From positions 558,001 through 622,000 of the forward strand of contig CAVZQT010000003.1 in the NCBI GenBank assembly GCA_963777435.1: DNA of 64,000 nucleotides. The letters run 5' to 3'. The notes beneath the pieces are model-generated. The model saw only the letters and a list, made by a program, of their open reading frames with translations. It had not been told where the DNA came from and made no database searches. Positions 29,556 to 37,623 of the stretch are shown here, one piece after another; positions within the stretch are counted from its first letter, which is position 1, and each line of letters starts with the position of its first letter. A program made the translations under genes and the position numbers. Source of the DNA: AP-15 sp963777435. GTDB lineage: Bacteria > Pseudomonadota > Alphaproteobacteria > ATCC43930 > CGMCC-115725.

Positions 29556-29822
29556 ATGAATAAATTAGGATTGGGTTTTGCCATTCTACCGTTTCTGGCC
29601 GGCGGCGCGCTGGCTGGACAACCGCTGACCAACACGCAGATGGACAAGGTTACCGCCGGCTTTGATCTCAGAGTCGAAGAGCAGAGCGACTTCTCGACCG
29701 TGCTGCTCGCGATTAATCATACGCCTGCGAGTTGCGCCGGTCTCTGCTACATCAATGCGGCCGCTGGTTTCATCAGTGTGCAATCGGCGTTTGGTAACGT
29801 CAGCTCCCTGCTGCCAACCTGA
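29556..29822 (+). CDS. Small secreted protein with QMDKVTAG leader and Cys motif
   Basis: ATG follows GAAAGGAG. The 88-residue product has signal MNKLGLGFAILPFLAGGALA, then GQPLTNTQMDKVTAG (21-35). The 53-residue mature part contains SCAGLCYINAAAGFISVQSAF, closely related to the tail of the protein at 23451. Conserved Cys plus Y-[IL]-N-A-x-A-G-F-[IV] suggests a folded disulfide or metal-binding element. It is followed by a hairpin and then the C39 gene. Confidence 0.78.
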   Translation: MNKLGLGFAILPFLAGGALAGQPLTNTQMDKVTAGFDLRVEEQSDFSTVLLAINHTPASCAGLCYINAAAGFISVQSAFGNVSSLLPT

Positions 29823-29835
29823 GCCATGCTCAGTG

Positions 29836-29862
29836 ACGCTTCCCGCCCTCCGCGGGAGGCGT
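29836..29862 (+). terminator. Hairpin after the small-protein genes
   Basis: An 11-bp stem (ACGCTTCCCGC/GCGGGAGGCGT with one G-T pair) has loop CCTCC. There is no T-run after it, so it may attenuate or protect mRNA rather than terminate fully. Confidence 0.45.
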
Positions 29863-30020
29863 TGACGTGGCGCTAGTAGTTTGCAGCAAGCCGGCCCCGG
29901 TACATTCGATCCGGGGTCCGGCTCGTCTGGCTGCCAGGTCCTTGACAACCCGGATAACGTCTAGTTCATATGCGGGTCGCACCGTTTCTGAACGCGCTGC
30001 TTTGAGCAGAGGGATGCCTG

Positions 30021-30947
30021 ATGAGAAAACGCGGGATTCGCTCCGCGGCGGGTGCATTGGGGTTCGTTGCGCTGCTGCTGGGCGGTTGCGGGTTTTCCGA
30101 GCGGCCCTCGTCCCCGCAACCTGCTGCTGCTTTGGCGCCCGTGGAACACTCAGCTGCAAGCAGCAGCAACTCGCCAGCTGCCGGCAACGGCGGTTCTGTC
30201 GCACAGCGCATCAACGACGCCTTTCGGGCAACCCCGCCATCAACGGCAAACCGGCATAGCCAATATGCCTCGTTAGACCCCGCGGGCGAAGCCGCCGCGG
30301 ATAGCCCCGCCGACCCGGCGGTCGCGCAGGGCATTAACAAAACCTTCCAGGCCGTCACCTCGAAGGCCCCTCCTCTCCGCATCACGGTGATAAAGGACGA
30401 ACCCGTCCGGTCAATGCTGGAGATGCGGCACCACGACGTCATCATACAAAGCTGGGATTTGAGTTGCGGTGCGGCCGCGCTTGCGACGCTGCTGAAATAT
30501 GAATGGGGCGATCCCGTCACCGAAAAGCAGGTGGCGCAAGGTCTGATGGGCCGTCGCAAAGAATACATCCAACATCCCAATCTGGTGCAGATCCGCGAGG
30601 GATTTTCTCTGCTCGATCTCAAGCGCTATGTCGAGGCGCACGGCTTCAAAGGCGAGGGTTTCGGTCAGCTCGAGTTTAACGACCTGATCGAGGACGCACC
30701 AATAATGGTGCCGGTCGATGCACTGGGCTACAACCATTTTGTCATCTTCCGCGGTGTCATGGGCGACCGTGTACTGCTTGCAGATCCGGCTTGGGGAAAC
30801 CGGACCATGACAATCGAGAAGTTCAAGCGCATGTGGCTTGACTACGGCAAAAGCATGGGGCACGTTGGCTTCCTCGTTAAACGACCGGGAGTTGAGCCGG
30901 TAAGCAGGATGAGTCCACAGTCTGACGAATTCGTAACGTTCGACTGA
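30021..30947 (+). CDS. C39-family peptidase, predicted lipoprotein (FapD-like)
   Basis: The 308-residue protein starts MRKRGIRSAAGALGFVALLL and has a lipobox-like LGGC with Cys23, so it should be exported and lipid-anchored. A Ser/Pro/Ala-rich linker runs to about residue 130. The C39 papain-like domain has catalytic Cys149 in WDLSCGAAALATLLKYEWG, His239 in ALGYNHFVIFRGV, and Asp255 in LLADPAWGN. C39 domains of bacteriocin ABC exporters cut after double-Gly/Gly-Ala leaders; here there is no ABC or membrane part, as in FapD of the Pseudomonas amyloid system. Its substrates are plausibly the adjacent xxQMDxVxAG proteins. The outer-membrane gene follows 22 bases after its stop. Confidence 0.88.
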   Translation: MRKRGIRSAAGALGFVALLLGGCGFSERPSSPQPAAALAPVEHSAASSSNSPAAGNGGSVAQRINDAFRATPPSTANRHSQYASLDPAGEAAADSPADPAVAQGINKTFQAVTSKAPPLRITVIKDEPVRSMLEMRHHDVIIQSWDLSCGAAALATLLKYEWGDPVTEKQVAQGLMGRRKEYIQHPNLVQIREGFSLLDLKRYVEAHGFKGEGFGQLEFNDLIEDAPIMVPVDALGYNHFVIFRGVMGDRVLLADPAWGNRTMTIEKFKRMWLDYGKSMGHVGFLVKRPGVEPVSRMSPQSDEFVTFD

Positions 30948-30969
30948 CTTCGCGGAAAGGGGAAGCCGC

Positions 30970-32232
30970 GTGCGGGGGATGAGGGGGCAGTGTGCGCCTC
31001 GGGGCAGGACAGTGGTAAAATCCATTGTGCTTGCGTGGGCGGTAGCAATGGTCGCGACGCCGGCGCTGGCTCAGACGGCAGACCCAAGCGCCACAGCAGA
31101 ACCCAGCGTCAAGGAACTCCAAAAGGAAATTCGTAAGCGGGACGCGCTGATCGATAGTTTGGCGCGTCGCGTCGAGAAGCTGGAGCGGCAAGTCAGCAAA
31201 CAAGCTGCGAGCCGGCCTGCTTCGTCGTCAAAGATCGTCCCGGCGGTGGCGACCTCGTCGACCTTGGCGCGATCGCCAGCGACTGCGGTTTCCTTTGCGC
31301 CTGAGCAGACAGCGCAAGCGACGCCTCCGTCTACAACAGCGACGCCAGCCCCGCCCATCGCACCGGCCTCGCCAACGGCGGCGGCTCGGGCGCCCGGACA
31401 ATTCGAGGTCAACCCCGAGGCGGCGGAGCGTGCCCTGGAGCGCACCTTGGTCGCCACCGGCAACTTGCTGGTGCCGACAGGGTTTGCCGAAATTGAGCCC
31501 CTTATCAGCTATGTCCGCCGCGAGTTCCCGACCCTGGTGCTGTTCAATACGAACCGCAACGAGATTACCCCGATTCTCGACGCTCGGGTCGGCCTGCCTT
31601 GGGAATCGCAGATCGAGGTAGCGCTGCCATGGAATTTTGATGAGCAGCAAAACATAGATAATGTTGTCTCGCCGCCACAACAAGTATCTGACCGCTGGGG
31701 GAACTCTGTCGGCGATCTCAGCGTCGGTGTAGCGAAGACGCTCGTACACGAGAACGGCTGGATTCCAAGCGTGTTGGGTCGCGTCAGTTGGGAGGCTCCC
31801 ACCGGCCCGATGAGGGCCAACGGGGTTCCCCTGAACGGCGGTGACAACAGGCTCAGCTTCTTGCTGACCGCGTTGAAGCGCCAAGATCCGCTCGTCTTCA
31901 ACTTCACGGGCGGCTACACCAGAGCGTTCGAGACAAATAGTATTAATCCCGGGAACCAGTTCACCTTTCAATCTGGCGTATTTCTCGCGACCAGCCCGGA
32001 AACCTCGCTACGCGCGGTGCTGACCCAGAATTTCGTTCAGAACGTGAGTGTGCATGGGATCACAATCCCGGGTTCGAACACGGTCCAACCGGTTATGACG
32101 TTTGGTGCTTCGAGCATCCTCGGCCGCGGCATTCTGGTCGATCTACAGGTCGGACTCGGGCTGACCAACAGCGCGCCGAAATACCAAGTGGTCCTGTCAT
32201 CTACCTACCGCTTTGGTGTAACTGGTCATTGA
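30970..32232 (+). CDS. Outer-membrane beta-barrel protein with N-terminal coiled coil (FapF-like)
   Basis: GTG at 30970 follows a GGAAAGGGG site, with a signal peptide ending PALA (about residue 34); GTG 31012 is an alternative start. Residues 47-78 form a clear heptad coiled coil (VKELQKEIRKRDALIDSLAR), followed by an Ala/Pro/Thr/Ser linker to about 150. A beta-barrel-like region then alternates aromatic/polar segments (ATGNLLVPTGFAEIEPLISY, LSFLLTALKRQDPLVFNFTG) to a terminal strand VVLSSTYRFGVTGH. Coiled coil plus barrel is the architecture of the FapF amyloid exporter. It is 22 bases downstream of the C39 gene, so the two are probably co-translated. It overlaps the convergent luxR gene by 7 bases. 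Confidence 0.82.
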   Translation: MRGMRGQCAPRGRTVVKSIVLAWAVAMVATPALAQTADPSATAEPSVKELQKEIRKRDALIDSLARRVEKLERQVSKQAASRPASSSKIVPAVATSSTLARSPATAVSFAPEQTAQATPPSTTATPAPPIAPASPTAAARAPGQFEVNPEAAERALERTLVATGNLLVPTGFAEIEPLISYVRREFPTLVLFNTNRNEITPILDARVGLPWESQIEVALPWNFDEQQNIDNVVSPPQQVSDRWGNSVGDLSVGVAKTLVHENGWIPSVLGRVSWEAPTGPMRANGVPLNGGDNRLSFLLTALKRQDPLVFNFTGGYTRAFETNSINPGNQFTFQSGVFLATSPETSLRAVLTQNFVQNVSVHGITIPGSNTVQPVMTFGASSILGRGILVDLQVGLGLTNSAPKYQVVLSSTYRFGVTGH

Positions 32233-33098
32233 GTGAACACATCGGTGATCACGGACAAACCGTTCGTCGCGGTTGCCCTCTGCGCGAGTAGCCGGTTGGC
32301 AACCATGGCGGCGCCAGTTCGGTTGGTTACGCGTAGCTTCTTCAAGATGTTCCGCACGTGGACCTTAACGGTGCTCTCGCTCATCCTCAATTGTATCGCG
32401 ATCACCTTGTTGGACTTCCCCTCGCGCAGAAGATCGATGACTGCGAGTTCTCGCGACGTCAGGCTTGGTTCGCCCGGTACGTGGACCGGCTCATCGTCAT
32501 TGCGATGATTTTGAAACTCAGCTCCTTCAGACCGCAGTGCATCCGCTGGAACATAGGTGCCTCCGGCCTCGATCAATGTTAGAGCAGCGATGGCGACCTC
32601 CGCCGCAATCGAAGTTGGGATATAGCCGCGTATCCCATAATTAAGCGCGCTGATTATGTCATCGGCATCTTCTCGATCAGAGATCATTATAACGGGCAAC
32701 TCACGTTGCTGATTTCTGATCATCTGCAGCTGCTCCTGCACCCAATCGTCGGTAACTCCCGCGCTTCGTATATATAATATCGCCAAGCTAAGATCTGCCT
32801 GAGTACGGGGTGATTGGCCCGCCTCAATGGGGTCGAGTAGCGCGTCGAAGCTGGAAGCCCCAGCGAGCTTCACGTGCTCGGGAAGGGCGTCGCCGAGCAT
32901 CCTTATGATTGATTCACGGGTCAATGGTTTCGGGTCAATCAGTGCGATTAGAACCGGCGGCCTCTGATGCAAATCCCACGTCTCCTCCGCCGAGACCGCG
33001 AGCTCAGCGAAGTTACGGCCGCGTCTTTGGCGAAAGTGCACACCATGTCTGTTATTTCTTCTGACACTAAGATCCGGCACAAATGCGGGTAGATGCAT
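32226..33098 (-). CDS. LuxR/NarL-type regulator with degenerate receiver domain
   Basis: The 290-residue protein starts after GAAGGGAG. Residues about 45-190 form a receiver-like fold (VLIALIDPKPLTRESIIRML, LPVIMISDREDADDIISALN, GIRGYIPTS). The beta-3 position that normally carries the phosphoacceptor Asp is Tyr (LAILYIRSAG), and the usual Lys before GYI-P-x-S is Thr. The C-terminal HTH is canonical: LTSRELAVIDLLREGKSNKV, MSESTVKVHVRNILKKLRV. It probably acts without phosphorylation and may control the flanking secreted-protein genes, towards which it is convergent or divergent. Confidence 0.88.
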   Translation of the reverse strand: MHLPAFVPDLSVRRNNRHGVHFRQRRGRNFAELAVSAEETWDLHQRPPVLIALIDPKPLTRESIIRMLGDALPEHVKLAGASSFDALLDPIEAGQSPRTQADLSLAILYIRSAGVTDDWVQEQLQMIRNQQRELPVIMISDREDADDIISALNYGIRGYIPTSIAAEVAIAALTLIEAGGTYVPADALRSEGAEFQNHRNDDEPVHVPGEPSLTSRELAVIDLLREGKSNKVIAIQLRMSESTVKVHVRNILKKLRVTNRTGAAMVANRLLAQRATATNGLSVITDVFTQ

Positions 33099-33662
33099 GA
33101 CGCACTCCCTTCAAAATCAATCGCACCTCCGTTCTCAGACATTACGGGGCTGCTGTCGCGCGAATGTTCGTTAATGAGGGAGCTATCCAACTTACGGATT
33201 AGCTATTTATGATACAATTGTCTCAATTCTTCCCTCCCCTATTAATCTAAAGCGTTAGCCCCTCAATCGTCAAAGGTTTTTGAATGATTGATGCCCGATT
33301 GACCTGTAATGAATTTGTAATGCACGCTAAGGGCGCATTAAACCAAAACACGACCGTTCGAGAGCCGTTATGACCCTTTCGAGGCATACCATTAGCTGCG
33401 GTACTCTGATGATATTGATTGACATCAATCAATTTTGATATTTCGTGAAGAGCACCAATCCGACATGTAGCCTGCATGGCCCAGGCCTCGCTCTAACCTG
33501 TGGGAGGCCGGATTGTAAGTTTGACCGAAAATTGCCTTGCCTGATCTCGAAATATTGAAGATATCCCGATAAAGTTGATTGTTGCTCTGAGGCTCGCCAA
33601 ACGCGGTTAACCATTCGGTCTTCGCATTAATCATTCCGTTATAAGAGGGGCGCGGCCGCGTC
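33099..33662. other. Long AT-rich intergenic region between luxR and the next secreted-protein gene
   Basis: Roughly 560 bases with a perfect FNR/FixK box (33415-33428) and no supported ORF. It would carry promoters of both divergent genes. Confidence 0.55.
33415..33428. promoter_or_regulatory. FNR/FixK-type box
   Basis: TTGAT-TGAC-ATCAA is a perfect match to the FNR/Anr consensus TTGAT-N4-ATCAA. It lies about 280 bases before the ATG at 33696 and about 317 before luxR. A Crp/FNR regulator with a matching recognition helix is encoded at 59413-60192. Confidence 0.7.
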
Positions 33663-33695
33663 ATGCTGAGCTCGTGCTGCAGGAACCGCGCGAAA

Positions 33696-34406
33696 ATGGG
33701 CAACCGCTGGGGCCGCATGACAATATTCGTGGTGGCGGCATCGGTTAACGGCTGCGGGGCAGCCAACCCAATTCAAAGTTTCGGCGGATCCCGGTCATTA
33801 ACGGAAATCGAGATGGACCAAATCTCCGCGGGTTCGTCAGACGCCATCAGCAACGCCACCGCCACCGCGATCGGTCCAGGGCCTCAGACAATCGCCTTGA
33901 CCAACACTCTGGCGTCCTCGGGCACTCCGGTATCAGCTTTACCTTTTGTTGGCCTTATTACCTTGCACTACGCTATGTCGCAGGCTGTGGCCTCCGCCAG
34001 CAATGCTCCGTCCACCCAAGCGGACGGTTCTACCCGGACCGCGGTCAACGGCGGCGGGGGTGGTGCCGCAATCAATTCCACCAGCTCGGCGACCGCGTCC
34101 GGAAGCGAGGCAAGCCATGCGCAAATTAATATGGAGTTTCAGGGTTTGAGCATAGGTCGAGTGGATCTCGTGTTCGGTACAGCCGTAGCCACGGCGTGCT
34201 GCGCTCCGAGCATCGCAGCGCATACCACCGCTGATGGCGCAGGAGGGGGCTATTGGCGCCAACTCCAGGCTTCGCCGATACCGACCGTCCCTGGCCAGGT
34301 TCAGAGCAGGGTCGACATTTCCGTCGTGTCCTCCGCGCTTCCAATCCTGGATGCGGGACAGGTGTCGACGCTCGCCGCGCCGGTATCGCAAAGCATCACC
34401 CAATGA
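33696..34406 (+). CDS. Secreted protein with EMDQISAG leader, Ala/Ser/Thr-rich
   Basis: ATG at 33696 follows AGGA at 33681-33684; an upstream ATG at 33663 is possible. The 236-residue product has a hydrophobic export segment (MTIFVVAASVNGCGAAN), then SRSLTEIEMDQISAG ending at residue 46. The mature part is a low-complexity Ala/Ser/Thr/Gly/Asn sequence with a GGGGG run and NSTSSATASGSEASHAQINM. It is the largest member of the leader family and the only one directly downstream of the FNR box. No catalytic family is recognised. Confidence 0.7.
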   Translation: MGNRWGRMTIFVVAASVNGCGAANPIQSFGGSRSLTEIEMDQISAGSSDAISNATATAIGPGPQTIALTNTLASSGTPVSALPFVGLITLHYAMSQAVASASNAPSTQADGSTRTAVNGGGGGAAINSTSSATASGSEASHAQINMEFQGLSIGRVDLVFGTAVATACCAPSIAAHTTADGAGGGYWRQLQASPIPTVPGQVQSRVDISVVSSALPILDAGQVSTLAAPVSQSITQ

Positions 34407-34553
34407 CGAAGTAGCCCCGCCGCATAGAACCCGCCGAACCGGCTAATCCGAATTAAATGTTGTCATCAATCGGGGTGTCTGTCACTATGCCTGGTAGAAC
34501 TTTTGGCAATCAGTTGACGTTGTAAGGAATGGCTCAAACATCCGATCAACCCC

Positions 34554-34748
34554 ATGGGCGCTAAGATCCAGAAGCCCACGACCATGTCAAAAGCGAAATA
34601 TTTCGCCGCCGGACCGCCGGTACTCGTCTCTTCCGTGTTCGGTGGTGGTGGAGATCAGGGGTTGATCCGCAATCAAACTCTCGCGAGCGCCCAGGGCACG
34701 ACTACGATTACGGTGGCGGGCGATAACGGCGGCAAGATGGAAGTGTGA
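34554..34748 (+). CDS. Possible small ORF, unrecognised
   Basis: 64 residues, Gly/Thr/Val-rich (SSVFGGGGDQG, TTTITVAGDNGGKMEV). There is no clear ribosome site and no leader motif. It ends shortly before a direct repeat and a strong terminator, which slightly favours transcription through it. It may be a decayed member of the secreted-protein cluster. Confidence 0.25.
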   Translation: MGAKIQKPTTMSKAKYFAAGPPVLVSSVFGGGGDQGLIRNQTLASAQGTTTITVAGDNGGKMEV

Positions 34749-34768
34749 CCCGCGCCTACATCCTTCAC

Positions 34769-34819
34769 GCACATTTCAGCCAAAACAATCGTTTATGCCA
34801 AAGCACATTTCAGCCAAAA
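34769..34819 (+). repeat. 17-bp direct repeat before the terminator
   Basis: GCACATTTCAGCCAAAA occurs at 34769-34785 and 34803-34819, 17 bases apart, with a third partial GCACA-start (GCACACTTTAGC) at 34820. Confidence 0.8.
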
Positions 34820-34828
34820 GCACACTTT

Positions 34829-34861
34829 AGCGGCGCGGCTAATGCGGGCGCCGCTTTTTTT
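34829..34861 (+). terminator. Rho-independent terminator
   Basis: Stem AGCGGCGC/GCGCCGCT with an 11-base loop is followed at once by seven T. It ends transcripts coming from the secreted-protein gene at 33696. Confidence 0.88.
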
Positions 34862-35066
34862 GCGCAAGAGTAAGGGCTGGAACGGCATGTAATCTTCCAG
34901 ATAATGTGAAGGCGGCCGCCCAGCGTGCCATTGGCGCCAATCCGACCATAAAAAGTCACTTCTCTATTGCGACAGCCGGTTTCTGGGGTGGTGCACCCGG
35001 AACGAGCGACAGGAGAAGCGCGCAAACCACGCTGCTCCGCTTGCCCCAGGAACGCTGATGTTTTTC

Positions 35067-35730
35067 TCAGCTTGAAGCCTTTTTTACGGCTTGCAGATCT
35101 GTGAGCGACGCCGACGGCGGATGGCCCCGAAACCGGACGAGCGCCGAACCGAGCAACGCCAAGATGGCGGGCTCGGGTACAACCGCGGACGTCGCCGCCT
35201 CGGACAGCGAGACGATAAGCGAATCGGACGACGTTTCACCTCCGTCTAGGCCCAGCAAACCACCAGCCCGACCGCGAATGTACCCGCCGGCAACTCAATG
35301 TGGCACTGATCAGTACCCGCCGGCGTACACGTCGCAAAGGTCAGCGTTGTCAAATCGCTCAAGGTGCCCGGATCTGTACTTGTCGAAGACCGGATTTGGA
35401 ACTGCTCATTCGCCTGCACCGAGCCGATGACGATATCCTCTATCGGACTGTTGGCGGTGAGTAGAACCGCACGGCCTTGCGCCACTTCACAGTCAGTGGG
35501 AGTGTTTGGCGAGACATCGGTGCAGCCTTGTATGTTCGGGGACCCCATTTGGCGGCAGATCATTTTCGCCCGAGACCAGATTCGCCGATCACATTGCTGG
35601 CCGGGGCAAGCGGCCCGCCGGCAAGAGGCTTCAGGGTCAGCGCCGTCGGGTTGGTAAGCGGGGCGGTAGTCCCGCCATTATAGCCCGTGGCTGTAAACAG
35701 GGTCGAGGCGGGCATTTTGCAATTCGGCGC
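35067..35730 (-). pseudogene. PEP-CTERM-anchored secreted protein, frameshifted
   Basis: Pieces in successive frames read LFTATGYNGGTTAPLTNPTA to ASNVIGESGLG, then NIQGCTDVSPNTPTDCEVAQ through FQIRSSTSTDPGTLSDLTTL, then DGGETSSDSLIVSLSEAATS and the sorting signal VPEPAILALLGSALVRFRG. PEP-CTERM tails direct exosortase-dependent surface sorting. Shifts near 35570 and 35245 break the gene, and the sequence after the VPEP helix lacks the usual final Arg cluster. No exosortase is in the window. Sequence upstream of 35730 (RSAEQARFEEWKNVRRAEL) belongs to something else, not identified. Confidence 0.65.
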
Positions 35731-35978
35731 GGCGGACGTTCTTCCATTCCTCGAACCGGGCCTGTTCGGCTGATCTGACTTCTGGGCTTACGGGGGCGGC
35801 GGGCTGGCCGCGCCTGGCGGCGTCCCGCCGCTCCTCGCTTGCGATCTGCAAGTCGATTAGAATTATGGAAACTAGATTTTTAGATGGCTAGAATGTGCCA
35901 ATCGCATGGCATCTATTATACATTGTTCTAGTGTCAATTATGTGTAACAATGATACAAAAGAAACGATAGAGGCTGTG

Positions 35979-36278
35979 TCAGAACGGATAGAACCCCGGC
36001 ACAAGCGGCAGACCGCTCCGGACCAAGTCAAATATCGACGGCGGCATTGGTGGGAGTGACTGACAACCGATGCAAGGCCCCCCCGGTTGAATTGGCTGTC
36101 CTTGCGCATTTACGAGAGGCATCGGTTGACAACCGATGCAAGACTGAACTCCTAGCAAAGAGAGAGGCCACCCCGCCGCGATGACCCCATCCATTTGCTG
36201 ATCGCTAAGCGGCTGCCCCGCCGATGCGATGCTCGCCAGAAACGGCAGCAGGGCGAAGCCGAGCAAGAGCTTTTGCAT
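35979..36278 (-). CDS. Small secreted protein with QMDGVIAAG leader and CIGCQ repeats
   Basis: ATG at 36278 follows AGGTGATG. The 99-residue product has signal MQKLLLGFALLPFLASIASA, then GQPLSDQQMDGVIAAG (21-36). The mature part is Pro/Gly/Leu-rich with two copies of [SP]CIGCQ[PS][ML]P, giving two C-x2-C pairs. It is the only leader-family gene on the minus strand and lies at the right end of the cluster. The downstream 35780-35978 stretch is AT-rich with a CATTGTT/AACAATG inverted pair (35921/35946). Confidence 0.77.
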   Translation of the reverse strand: MQKLLLGFALLPFLASIASAGQPLSDQQMDGVIAAGWPLSLLGVQSCIGCQPMPLVNAQGQPIQPGGPCIGCQSLPPMPPSIFDLVRSGLPLVPGFYPF

Positions 36279-37269
36279 CACTACATCACCTGAATGGTTC
36301 GCGGCGCGATCATCGCTCGCGCAGGCGTTCTGAGCAAGCCCGCGTGAGCCCCAAGCGTGGCGAAACTGCCGGGTATGCACAGACGATTATTCGGTTTTTC
36401 CTTTGCCGTTGTCCTTCGTGGCGGTTTCTGCGGGGTTTCCGGTCACAGGACAAAAGGGAAGGCTTTTGCGCGGTCGGGCGCGGCCTCGTAACCTGTTGAT
36501 CTGCTACGGGTCGGGAAGCGAAAGAAGGGCAGGGCGAAACTCTGCGCCTCCGTGTGCGCTGCAACTGATATGATGATCTACGGTTAAGACGCACTCCGCA
36601 AAAGGAGCTGGAGAGCCGGGCGGTCGTTCCTGGCGAAGGAACCTCCGGTGAACGAAACTGGTGACAGCACTACCACTGGCACCCGGACGGCCGCGTCATC
36701 GAGCTAAAGAGCGGAAACGACGAATTAGGGAACCGATCCCGCGATCCTAATAGCATCCGGCGGAGACAGGCGCCCCCGGTGTCCCTCCTCGTAGGATGAC
36801 GCTCGGGAACCGGGTCACTCCTTTTAGATATTTCCACCCATTGCGAGTTACGACCTCTGCGCCGTTGTGCAATGACCTATGACGACGCCTAAGATTGAGT
36901 TGTACGCTTCATACAAGCGCCTTCTCAGGCGAGAGGTCATGGTGGCAACAGACACGGCCGCCGACATTGGGGCTGACGTCAGCCGACGCGTAATTGGCGC
37001 GGACCTGGATCGCGAAATCGCGGCAGTTAGCGCCGTACGATCGAGCAAAAGACAATACAAGCAAAGATCGAAGCTTGCGCCGGACGCAACGCATGCGCCG
37101 GACAATAGTACGCCTCAACATGAGTCCGATGTGGCGAAATCCGGGAAAGAGACCATGCGGTCTCCAACGCGTGTCCGTCTTTGGGATTCATTGCCGTGAT
37201 TTAGCTTGACACGGGGTATGGTAAGGCAGCAGGTGTAAGTTCCAGGTAAGCGTCTCGCCTAGACCGTGA
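36279..37269. other. Non-coding stretch with a nested hairpin
   Basis: Almost 1 kb without a convincing gene; ORFs such as 36879-37199 show no family pattern. At 36616-36647 a CCGG...GTTCCT-GGCGA-AGGAAC...CCGG nested hairpin stands out and could be part of a structured RNA or a mobile-element end. Confidence 0.4.
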
Positions 37270-37600
37270 CCGTGATTAAGCGGCAGTGCCGCTCGATTGG
37301 GAAGGCCCAAGGCATCAGTTCGGAGCATCAAGCAAGGCCGCATCCCGCCGGCATGGGCGGACAAGCCGGCCAAGCTGCCCGAAAAAGGACTGCGATGGGC
37401 GCTGGACGGTCAAGCACACAAAGGCCAAACCGAGCGAAGACGGTGCACCGCGTGTCGATCTCGCGGTCCCGGCCTTCGGCTACAAGAAACCATGTCGGCA
37501 TCGACCGCCGGCATCGCCTGATCCGCCGCTGGACGGTTACCGGTGCGGCGCGCCATGACTTCTTAGCCGGAGCACACGGGACACGCTCGCACGCGTGAAG
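37270..37600 (+). pseudogene. IS5-family transposase internal fragment
   Basis: The frames read GRWTVKHTKAKPSEDGAPRV, DLAVPAFGYKK and, shifted, NHVGIDRRHRLIRRWTVTGA, the central IS5/IS1182-type block around the second catalytic region. Both ends are missing and at least one frameshift is present. Confidence 0.78.
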
Positions 37601-37623
37601 GGTCCAGCCCAGGCCGATGTTTC

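Noticed and set aside
36879..37199. 106-residue plus-strand ORF
   Set aside because: No ribosome site, no conserved pattern, and GC-rich frames open by chance.
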